From Streptomyces sp. ITFR-21 (GTDB lineage: Bacteria; Actinomycetota; Actinomycetes; Streptomycetales; Streptomycetaceae): a stretch of DNA of 64,000 bases. Of this stretch, positions 57,536 to 64,000 are shown piece after piece; the first letter of the stretch is position 1, and each line of letters starts with the position of its first letter. The notes beneath the pieces are model-generated. The model worked only from the letters and a program-made list of their open reading frames with translations. It made no database searches and was not told where the DNA came from. The stretch covers positions 4,585,001-4,649,000 of the forward strand of contig NZ_CP134605.1 of the NCBI RefSeq assembly GCF_031844685.1, given 5' to 3'. The position numbers and the translations under genes are program-made.

Positions 57536-58578
57536 CAGTCCTCGCCCAAGCGGATCGCATCCAAGACGTCAGCGCTCAACTGCTCCTGAAGATCGACGTC
57601 TTCCCGCATGGCGGCGGTCATCTTCTTGTCCCCGTGCCACTGATATTCGCGGTACTTGTACCAGGAGCCGTCGAGGCTGATGAGACCGAGAAGGATGCCC
57701 TGCGTGACGAGCTGGGATGCCAGATCGTATTCGCCGGCCAGGAAACCGGCTGAACTGTTGGCGAAGTAGAAGCGCAGGGAGGCGACTTGTTGAGGAGCCG
57801 CTGACTTCGACTTGAGAGTCTTGAGCTTGATGACCTGGCCGACTCGTACGGACCCACCGGTGCGTTTCTCGTCAATCCATTCGGTTCGACTGACCTCGAC
57901 CCTCGTGTAATAGGCGTAGTTCTTGGCCTTGCCACCTGGGGAGGTCTTGGGTGTGGCGCCCGCCGGTGCCCATCCGCCGATCTGGTCCCGAAATTGGTTC
58001 ACGATCAGGGCGAGCAACGGGCGCTCCTGCTCGACGAGCGAGCGGCGCGTGGCCTGGCCGACCTTGCGGAAGAACTTCCCGGTGACCCGGGCCCCGCTTG
58101 CCATCGTGGCCTGGTCCATGTCCTTCTCGGACTCGTCGTCGGCTACCAGGGCCGGGTAGCTGTCGAGCACGATCGCATCCACTGCGCGGGACTCTGCCGC
58201 ACGGATCATCTCCGTATAGGCGTCCTCCATGGCGTTCGTCTCGAACACGATGACGCGGTCCACGTCCACGCCGAGCTTGGCTGCCCATTCGTGGTCGTAG
58301 CCTTCGGCCGCCACCCAGAACGTCGTGAAGTCGCGGTCCTGTTGCTGATTGGCTGCGATGGTCTTGTGCACGACGGTGGTCTTGCCCGAGGATTCGGCGC
58401 CGAGGATCTCATTCCACTGATTACCGGGCCACCCTCCCCCGAGCATCACGTCGAGGGAGAGCGATCCAGAGGTGAAACGGGGGACGGCAGGCATCCGCGA
58501 TGCGAGAACTACCGATCCTGCGCCGTACTTTCTGTTGATCCGCGCCATGAGGGCCCGGGTCTCATCACTGAGCGGCAT
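57535..58578 (-). CDS. recA-like: RecA-like recombinase
   Basis: A 347-aa protein with Walker A GAESSGKTT (about residue 60), Walker B-like AIVLDSYPAL, and the loop region VNQFRDQIGGWAPAG. Core similarity to RecA/UvsX; it catalyses strand exchange. ATG 58578 is taken as start because it aligns with the usual RecA N-terminus. Lies in the replication/recombination block. Confidence 0.94.
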   Translation of the reverse strand: MPLSDETRALMARINRKYGAGSVVLASRMPAVPRFTSGSLSLDVMLGGGWPGNQWNEILGAESSGKTTVVHKTIAANQQQDRDFTTFWVAAEGYDHEWAAKLGVDVDRVIVFETNAMEDAYTEMIRAAESRAVDAIVLDSYPALVADDESEKDMDQATMASGARVTGKFFRKVGQATRRSLVEQERPLLALIVNQFRDQIGGWAPAGATPKTSPGGKAKNYAYYTRVEVSRTEWIDEKRTGGSVRVGQVIKLKTLKSKSAAPQQVASLRFYFANSSAGFLAGEYDLASQLVTQGILLGLISLDGSWYKYREYQWHGDKKMTAAMREDVDLQEQLSADVLDAIRLGED

Positions 58579-58644
58579 TCCCAAACCGTATGGAACGAAA
58601 AAAATACCGCACAGAGCCATATGGGTGAGCTATTTTCAGTTGTT

Positions 58645-58845
58645 TTAGCACCAGCTCGGATCGTCGTCAGTGCCCAGGCACACGTGCGTCCAGGCCGGCT
58701 CAGCGTCATTCGGGCCGATGCTCATGGCTGGTGTCGGTCGAGGTGATCGTGCGGGTGAGGTGTCGATGTCTTGCGCCGTGAGGACGAGAAACCCTCCGGC
58801 GGAGATGAGTGCGACGGCGGTGGCGATCACGAAGGCGCGCAGCAT
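58645..58845 (-). CDS. Small exported or membrane-anchored protein
   Basis: A 66-aa protein. FVIATAVALISAGGFLVL forms a signal or anchor helix. The rest is short, Pro-rich and ends with two Cys (HVCLGTDDDPSWC). AGGGAGA precedes ATG 58845. Function unknown. Confidence 0.62.
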   Translation of the reverse strand: MLRAFVIATAVALISAGGFLVLTAQDIDTSPARSPRPTPAMSIGPNDAEPAWTHVCLGTDDDPSWC

Positions 58846-58889
58846 GAGGTCTCCCTGTATGAATGGATTCCGAGTGGAAGAACGTGCCG

Positions 58890-59303
58890 TCAGAGGCGGC
58901 CGATGATGGTCTGCGGGTTGTAGCCGGCGCCCTTGGCCTGATGAAGCGAGACCTTCTGAGGGGCCGAGGAGTTGTTGGCGATGGCGACGCCCTGGGTGCT
59001 GTTCTGGACGGGCCAGCCGCAGTCGAAGCACTGCGCCATTGCGTTGGGGGTGGGGCGCCAGTAGTGCTCACCCGTGCACGAGGGGCAGCGCTCGGCCTGC
59101 TGAGCGGACTGGGCGCGGTCGGTCTGGTATGCCCGCTGGAGTTGCTCGGGGGACGCCTGCGGCGCGGCCGGCGGGGTCTCGGGGCGGGTGTACGTGGGGT
59201 GCGCCCACCACGGGGTCCCGGAAGCGGTGAGGCCGGCCTGCGGGCGGGGGGAGGGCTGGCCGCCTTGGGCCTCGCGGAACTTGTTCAGCCAGAAGTCGCT
59301 CAT
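58890..59303 (-). CDS. Small zinc-ribbon phage protein
   Basis: A 137-aa protein. MSDFWLNKFREAQGG, a Pro-rich centre with PWWAHP, then CPSCTGEHYW and QCFDCGWP (zinc ribbon), and a KGAGYNPQTIIGRL tail. I recognise this arrangement from actinophage virion-region proteins of unknown function. ATGA overlap upstream. Confidence 0.72.
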   Translation of the reverse strand: MSDFWLNKFREAQGGQPSPRPQAGLTASGTPWWAHPTYTRPETPPAAPQASPEQLQRAYQTDRAQSAQQAERCPSCTGEHYWRPTPNAMAQCFDCGWPVQNSTQGVAIANNSSAPQKVSLHQAKGAGYNPQTIIGRL

Positions 59304-59668
59304 GCCTTGTCTCCGATTTCCAGGATTCCCTTTTGCAGAAGGTGCGAAATCACGGCGGTGCATGCGGTGCGGGTGACGAAATGGAACATCGTCTGGGAGC
59401 GCTCGTCGCCGTCCTCCTCGTGCTCGCCCATTCGCGTCAGTCGGTAAAGAAGGTTGGCCGCGACGTCTGCGTGCGAGAGGGCGTCGGCGGCAACGGGAAT
59501 GAAGTCCGCGATCCGGGCGTGGGACTGGTAGTGCTCGATCTCGTCCACGTCGGGCCCGGCCGGGACGAGCCCGAGAAGACGGCACACCTCGGCGTAGTCA
59601 CTGCATGCGACTACGTCTCGGAGCATTCCCCGGAAGATGGCAGGTGCTTCGGCTTCGATATCGGGCAT
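59300..59668 (-). CDS. Hypothetical helical protein
   Basis: A 122-aa helical protein (DEIEHYQSHARIADFIPVAA and SHADVAANLLYRLTRM). No motif recognised. ATG 59668. Confidence 0.68.
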   Translation of the reverse strand: MPDIEAEAPAIFRGMLRDVVACSDYAEVCRLLGLVPAGPDVDEIEHYQSHARIADFIPVAADALSHADVAANLLYRLTRMGEHEEDGDERSQTMFHFVTRTACTAVISHLLQKGILEIGDKA

Positions 59669-59690
59669 GGTTCCAGCCTAGGTCGGGTGA

Positions 59691-61577
59691 TTATTTCGCT
59701 TCAGACCAGCGGTCGCAGATTTTTACGTCTGTGGTAACCGGGACGGAAAGGAGCTGCATTTCCGCGCCGGCCATCGCCTCGTGGAGGATCGTTGCGCCTT
59801 CCTCGGCGATGTCCGCCGGGCACATGGCCGCGATCTCGTCGTGGACGGTCAAGAGGATCTGCATATCGGGCAGGAGGCTCTTGTGCAGACGGACCAGGGC
59901 GCGCTTCGTCATGTCCGCGTTCGAGCCCTGGATGTGGGAATTGACGACCTGGCGTTCGGCCTTGGCGCGGCGGCCGTGGTCGTGCGACAGCAGGTCGGGC
60001 AGGCGGCGCTTGCGGCCAAGCAGGGTACGCAGGTACGGCTCCGGCCGGCGGGACCGGACGGTGCGCAACAGCTTCGCCTTGTACCGATAGACCTCGGGGA
60101 ATTGCTTTTCGTGTGTGGCGAGGATCTGCTTGGCCCGGCGCAGCGTCGTGTGCGACATGTCGGCGACTTTCTGTGCGCCGGCGCCGTAGTTGATAGCGAA
60201 GGCGATGGCCTTGGCTACTTGCCTCATTTCCTTGGTGACATCCTCGGGAGCGACACCGAAGACGGCGCTCGCGGTGGCCGTATGGGCGTCGATGCCGTCA
60301 TGGAAGCCCTGCCACAGCGCGCCTTTGCCGGCGAAGTGCGCGAGGATTCTCTGCTCGATCTGCGCGTAGTCAGCGACAAGGAGTTTGAACCCCGGGATGG
60401 GGTCTACCAGGTCCCGAATTGCTTTGCCCCAAACGGTGTCTGCCCTGGGCCAGTTCTGGACGTTCGGGGTCGAGCACGAGAACCGTCCGGTGACCGTTCC
60501 ATACTGTTTGAGCATTGGGTGGATGCGGCCGTTGAAGATCTGTGTCGGCTTGTCCTCGGCTGGATTTCCGAGATACCCCTCCACGTAGGTGGAAAGGATC
60601 TTGCTGACGTCCTGGTAGCCGAGGAGCGCGCTGACGAACTGGTTGCGTCCCTTGTACGGTTCCAGGGCTTCGGCGTCTGTGCTGGGGGCGCCTTTTTTCG
60701 TCAACTTCCTCGGCTTCAGGCCCTGTTCCTCGTAGAGGATCTTCTGCTTCTGCGGGACGCTGCCGATGTTGAAGACGTGGCCGGCGGCGCGGTACACCTC
60801 GGCTTCGGCGTTCTCCATCTCTCCGCGCAGCCTGGTGCGCAGTTCCCTGAGAGCGGCGATGTCGATGGGGACGCCCTTGCCCATGTGGAGGAGGCAGTGC
60901 AGGACGTCCATCTCCAGGGCCCACACGTCCTCCAGGCCCTCGGCCGTGATCTTCGGCCGCATGTCCTTCCACTGGAGCCATGTGGTGCGGCCGTCGAGCC
61001 AGGCGTAGTCCTGGACCTGGCCGAAGGCGTGCTTCTCGACGCACTTGCCGGTGTCGTCGTGGTCGTAGTCGAGGTGGTACCGCTCACGGTCGAGGGCCTT
61101 CAGGCCGATGAGACGGTTTTCGTTGAGCATCCACGCGGCGACGATGGTGTCCCCGTACGGCGGGGGTGGAAAGCCCCGGCCCGGGAAGTACTTGGCGACG
61201 CTCAGCAGGTCGAATGGCGCGTTGTGGGCGACCTTGATGCGGTCGGAGAAGAAGAGGTGCTCCAGGGCGCCGAACACCTGCGAGGGGCGGAGCTGTTTGG
61301 GTGGCTCGTCGAAGAGCGCTGGGAGGTGCTCCCATTCCCCGGTCTGCTTGTTTTTTCGGCGGGTTGCCTTGCGCACCAGGTTGTACCCGTTGGGGTGGCC
61401 GAGAGGAATCACCGAGCACGCGCCGTCGGTGGACAGAGAGAGCCAGGTGACCTCGTTGACGGCCGGCACCCCACGATGGGGGCCCGTAGTCTCGACGTCG
61501 AAAGCGAAACCGTCGCGCGCCTCGAAGTACTCGATGACGTCATGGAGTTGGTCGACTGTGGTGACGAGCTGGTGCAC
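59691..61577 (-). CDS. polA-like: DNA polymerase I-like (family A) with 3'-5' exonuclease
   Basis: A 628-aa protein. Exonuclease motif FAFDVETTG near residue 27 with later acidic motifs. The polymerase domain has motif A VADYAQIEQRI, motif B region RQVAKAIAFAINYGAG, and motif C TVHDEIAAMCP. No 5' nuclease domain. This is the replicative polymerase type of many actinophages. GTG 61577 with AGAGGGACG upstream is preferred to the longer frame. Confidence 0.95.
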   Translation of the reverse strand: MHQLVTTVDQLHDVIEYFEARDGFAFDVETTGPHRGVPAVNEVTWLSLSTDGACSVIPLGHPNGYNLVRKATRRKNKQTGEWEHLPALFDEPPKQLRPSQVFGALEHLFFSDRIKVAHNAPFDLLSVAKYFPGRGFPPPPYGDTIVAAWMLNENRLIGLKALDRERYHLDYDHDDTGKCVEKHAFGQVQDYAWLDGRTTWLQWKDMRPKITAEGLEDVWALEMDVLHCLLHMGKGVPIDIAALRELRTRLRGEMENAEAEVYRAAGHVFNIGSVPQKQKILYEEQGLKPRKLTKKGAPSTDAEALEPYKGRNQFVSALLGYQDVSKILSTYVEGYLGNPAEDKPTQIFNGRIHPMLKQYGTVTGRFSCSTPNVQNWPRADTVWGKAIRDLVDPIPGFKLLVADYAQIEQRILAHFAGKGALWQGFHDGIDAHTATASAVFGVAPEDVTKEMRQVAKAIAFAINYGAGAQKVADMSHTTLRRAKQILATHEKQFPEVYRYKAKLLRTVRSRRPEPYLRTLLGRKRRLPDLLSHDHGRRAKAERQVVNSHIQGSNADMTKRALVRLHKSLLPDMQILLTVHDEIAAMCPADIAEEGATILHEAMAGAEMQLLSVPVTTDVKICDRWSEAK

Positions 61578-61654
61578 GGAACGTCCCTCTGGTCGAGAAA
61601 CAGCCCGCCCCGGGGTGTGGGTCGGCACCCGGGGCGGGCGGTCGGCGGGGTCGG

Positions 61655-62383
61655 TCAGCTCTCCATCACCAGGTCGACCACTTCGGACATCGCCTCTTCG
61701 TCGAGCTTTTCCTTGACGACATCGCCCCACTGGTGGCCTTCGGCCAGGAACGCCGCCAGGGCCTCTTCAGTGAGGGGCTCGACGTCGTACTCCTCGTAGA
61801 GATCGCGCTCCTTGACGCGCTCCAGGGTGTACTCGACGCTCTTCTTCTTCGTCTCTTTCTTGATCGTGAAGTAGAGGTCCACCCTGTTCAGCGGGCCGCG
61901 CTTGGGGTCGGTGGCGATGTCCTTGAGTTGGCGGGCCACCTTGATGCCGGCCTCCCAGACCTTCAGCGCGGGCGTGTCCGGGTCTTCCAGCGAGATCACG
62001 TCGAAGCAGGCGCTGAAACGTTTCGCCTTGTCACCGATCTGGCAGAGCGGGCAGTCCGGGGTGCCCCAGCAGCGCACGCTCTTGGAGCCGTCCTCGATCT
62101 CGTCGATCCAGTGCGAGTTGTAGACGTCGAAGGGGCCGTCGCCAAGGATCTTGATGACGGTGGCCTCCTCCGTCACCTTCAGGTACATGTCGGAGCCGGA
62201 CGCGGAGGCGGCCTTGTCCATGGCGTCCCAGCCGGCCATCTGGGTCGGACCTCCGGCTCCAGTGGCGACGACGCGACCCGTTACTGCCTCGCGCTTCCCG
62301 ACTTCGAAGCCGGCTTGTTCGGTCTGAGACGTCGTTCCGGGCAGTTCGCGCCGGCGGCGGCCGTAGGTGCGGGTCTCGGGCAT
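61655..62383 (-). CDS. Probable single-stranded DNA-binding protein
   Basis: A 242-aa protein. Charged N-terminus, a strand-rich centre (ATVIKILGDGPFDVYNSHWI), a Cys group (RCWGTPDCPLC) that may bind zinc as in gp32-type proteins, and an acidic C-terminal end (DEEAMSEVVDLVMES) typical of SSBs. Position next to DNA polymerase supports this. The homology is judged by layout only. Confidence 0.68.
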   Translation of the reverse strand: MPETRTYGRRRRELPGTTSQTEQAGFEVGKREAVTGRVVATGAGGPTQMAGWDAMDKAASASGSDMYLKVTEEATVIKILGDGPFDVYNSHWIDEIEDGSKSVRCWGTPDCPLCQIGDKAKRFSACFDVISLEDPDTPALKVWEAGIKVARQLKDIATDPKRGPLNRVDLYFTIKKETKKKSVEYTLERVKERDLYEEYDVEPLTEEALAAFLAEGHQWGDVVKEKLDEEAMSEVVDLVMES

Positions 62384-62385
62384 GT

Positions 62386-62844
62386 TCAGCTCCAGTCCTG
62401 GACGGGGTCGGGGAGGGCAGCACGTGTCGCGACAAACAGCTCGCGGCATCTTTCGGGGAATTGGGTCTGGGATATGAAGCGCTGGGTGCCCGAAAGGATG
62501 CCTTCCTCATAGGCGATGAGGACGACTCCCTCGATCTGGCGCCTGGTATAAAGGCGTCGGCGACCGTTCTTGGATTCGCTGTTGTAGATCCAAGTCGCGC
62601 CGGGAAAGAGACCGCTGGATTCCCACTTGTAGATAGTTTTCGGTGCGCGCCCGAGCGCGTTCGCGAGGTGCGAGATGGCGAAGAACTCGCGGTAGAAACC
62701 GGAGATCTTCTTGTAGACGGGGTCTTCGTCCCAGTGAGGGGAATCGGCGGCTTGGACGCTCTGTGTGGGATGGGCAAGCCCGACGGGTCGGTGAGTCCCG
62801 GGGTAGACGTCCAAGGGCCGTCGGGGTGGGCCGATGCCGGTCAT
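62386..62844 (-). CDS. MerR-like DNA-binding protein
   Basis: A 152-aa protein. SHLANALGRAPKTIYKWESS, then GLFPGATWIYNSESKNGRRR and LYTRRQIEGVV form a MerR/excisionase winged helix. ATG 62844 overlaps the upstream stop by 4 nt; 2 nt separate it from the SSB-like gene. Confidence 0.76.
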   Translation of the reverse strand: MTGIGPPRRPLDVYPGTHRPVGLAHPTQSVQAADSPHWDEDPVYKKISGFYREFFAISHLANALGRAPKTIYKWESSGLFPGATWIYNSESKNGRRRLYTRRQIEGVVLIAYEEGILSGTQRFISQTQFPERCRELFVATRAALPDPVQDWS

Positions 62845-63311
62845 GTCGTGAGCCCCCGGAAAGCCCAGGACTCCTTCTGGACCATGATCTGATCCATGTC
62901 CTCCTCGGTGAGCGCGCCTTCCTGGAGGAGGACGTACAGCTCGTCCGCGTCGAGCGTGGGTACCGGCGGGAAGGCGCGGTGGTAGACGGTTTCGCCACGT
63001 GCCTTGGTAATCCGCTCGGCCGCTTCGAGGTCGGCCACGATTGAGACGCGGCGCTCGCGCTTGATGCGGACATATTCGGTATCGCCGACTGGGATGGGGA
63101 AAGGGAGGTCGATGTACTGCGACCCCTTGTGGTCGGCGTATCCCCGAGCCTGGACGGCGGAGGCCACGGAGTCGCGGAGCTTGTTCATCCGCGTAGTGAG
63201 TTCTGTCTGCTGAGCCTTGAGGATCGCCCATTCCCGAAAGGTCGGGATGACCGGGTCGAACGGGAGAGGCCGGGTTTCTGGTGCCGTGCTGTCGAGATGC
63301 TCTTCGGGCAC
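62841..63311 (-). CDS. Hypothetical protein
   Basis: A 156-aa protein. GTG 63311 with TGGGAG upstream is preferred over TTG 63407, which has no ribosome site. Helical start, a VRIKRERRVSIVADLEAAER centre, and an acidic end. Unknown, in the replication operon. Confidence 0.66.
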   Translation of the reverse strand: MPEEHLDSTAPETRPLPFDPVIPTFREWAILKAQQTELTTRMNKLRDSVASAVQARGYADHKGSQYIDLPFPIPVGDTEYVRIKRERRVSIVADLEAAERITKARGETVYHRAFPPVPTLDADELYVLLQEGALTEEDMDQIMVQKESWAFRGLTT

Positions 63312-63416
63312 GTATTGCTCCCAGGGTGGTGCTTGCGGGAAGGAGCTACTCGCAATGCTCCGGTCCGAAAACCCTATGAGCCCGAAAAATCGCAGCCAAT
63401 CGGCCAAACGAGTGGC

Positions 63417-64000
63417 TTACTGAACATTTTCGATGTGCTCGGAGAGCGACTCGACGTCCATGTCCAGGGCGCCGGTGCCAGTGCCGTCGACAACTGCTTC
63501 GGACAGGCGTCGGCGCAGAAGAAGGGTTGCCTGGACGCGTTCTTCGACGGTGTCTTCGACCACGAGGCTGGTGACGTGGACACGCTCGAATTGAGACGAG
63601 GCGCGTACATGGCGCGTGTTCCTCTGTGACAGAACACCGTTGGAGTACGGCAGATCGTAATTCACGAGATATTGGGCCTCGGGGAGATCAAGACCGTACC
63701 CGCCGGCGTTCGTGGAGATGAAGAGGCGGCATTCCGGATCGGTCTTGAACCGAGCGAGGACGCCCGCCTTCTCGTCCGAGGTAAGCCCGCCGTGGAAGAG
63801 CGCCAGGTCGCCGTACTTCTCCAGACGCTCGGACAGGTACGGCAGCATCTTGCGATAGTCCGTGAAGATCGCCGCCTTGGTGCCGGGCTCGGCAAGCATG
63901 GTGCCCACCAGCTCGTCCAAGAGGGTCAGCTTCGGCGAGCTGTACAGGTCAGGCAGGTCATACCGCCGGGCGGCGAACTCGGCAGCGTACTGGGAACCCC
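63417..64000 (-). CDS. SF2 (SNF2-type) helicase, C-terminal part only
   Basis: The last 194 residues of a helicase. AAIFTDYRKMLPYLSERL, then LALFHGGLTSDEKAGVLARF, RLFISTNAGGYGLDLPEAQY and RNTRHVRASSQ (motif VI) form helicase domain 2 of the SNF2 group. The N-terminal ATPase domain lies beyond the window. Confidence 0.9.
   Translation of the reverse strand, partial: GSQYAAEFAARRYDLPDLYSSPKLTLLDELVGTMLAEPGTKAAIFTDYRKMLPYLSERLEKYGDLALFHGGLTSDEKAGVLARFKTDPECRLFISTNAGGYGLDLPEAQYLVNYDLPYSNGVLSQRNTRHVRASSQFERVHVTSLVVEDTVEERVQATLLLRRRLSEAVVDGTGTGALDMDVESLSEHIENVQ

Noticed and set aside
59781..61799. 672-codon plus-strand open frame
   Set aside because: Antisense shadow of the DNA polymerase gene.
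1..64000. CRISPR arrays
   Set aside because: No regularly spaced repeats with unique spacers of CRISPR size were seen.
1..64000. IS elements or DDE transposases
   Set aside because: No transposase motifs seen; the only recombinase is the large serine integrase.

Overview
The window is high-GC actinobacterial DNA, most likely from Streptomyces or a close relative. The evidence is the WhiB, Lsr2, DUF397 and DUF5753/XRE families, frequent GTG/TTG starts, and dense ATGA, GTGA and TGATG stop/start overlaps. It mixes bacterial accessory genes on the left with a large actinophage-like (phage or phage-plasmid) gene set from about 15 kb to the right edge. All functional statements come from reading motifs; nothing was searched.

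Left, minus strand (1-3.6 kb): one end of a class I lanthipeptide cluster. It holds a short precursor gene with a TTG start (3405-3578), a full-length LanB dehydratase (316-3327), and the start of a LanC cyclase cut by the window edge. 4.1-6.3 kb holds the Streptomyces triad of ATP-binding protein, XRE/DUF5753 regulator and DUF397 protein. 6.3-15 kb holds small accessory genes separated by strong terminators, an endonuclease/exonuclease/phosphatase-fold protein, and a gene (11103-11840) followed by a tRNA-like region. In that region, two tRNA-like structures appear to be circularly permuted, with the 3' half encoded before the 5' half. This is the most unusual thing I see.

15.05-17.45 kb is mostly non-coding and AT-richer. 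It contains hairpins, an rRNA-leader-like sequence, two hairpins with the same loop but different stems, and an interrupted tRNA-like sequence. 17.4-36.2 kb is a plus-strand block of about 30 small, tightly coupled, mostly unrecognised genes, many with Cys pairs. It ends with two Lsr2-type proteins, each carrying a C-terminal winged-helix-like tail. 36.2-41.7 kb holds a YkgJ-type protein, a large serine recombinase with a perfect 15-bp inverted repeat upstream (attP or operator candidate), and more small genes. 41.8-64 kb, mainly minus strand, holds phage functions: a 493-aa protein of uncertain function, a LOG-family enzyme, an HNH nuclease, a lysis cassette (SLT lytic enzyme, holin-like protein, amidase), a fibronectin type III protein, small Pro/Ala-rich proteins, a SpoVS homologue, a RuvC-like resolvase, a four-Cys PD-(D/E)XK nuclease, WhiB, a second small nuclease, RecA, family A DNA polymerase, a probable ssDNA-binding protein, a MerR-like protein and a helicase running off the edge.

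Two repeated DNA motifs tie regions together. A palindromic CACYCGAAYGGGTG motif with a conserved upstream flank occurs at seven intergenic sites from 7.4 to 36.9 kb. 10-bp repeats (TGCGATCGCA type) spaced exactly 12 bp apart occur in three intergenic regions at 5.1, 13.6 and 14.2 kb. The first motif lies in both the left accessory part and the phage-like part, which suggests a shared regulator and perhaps one replicon (inference).
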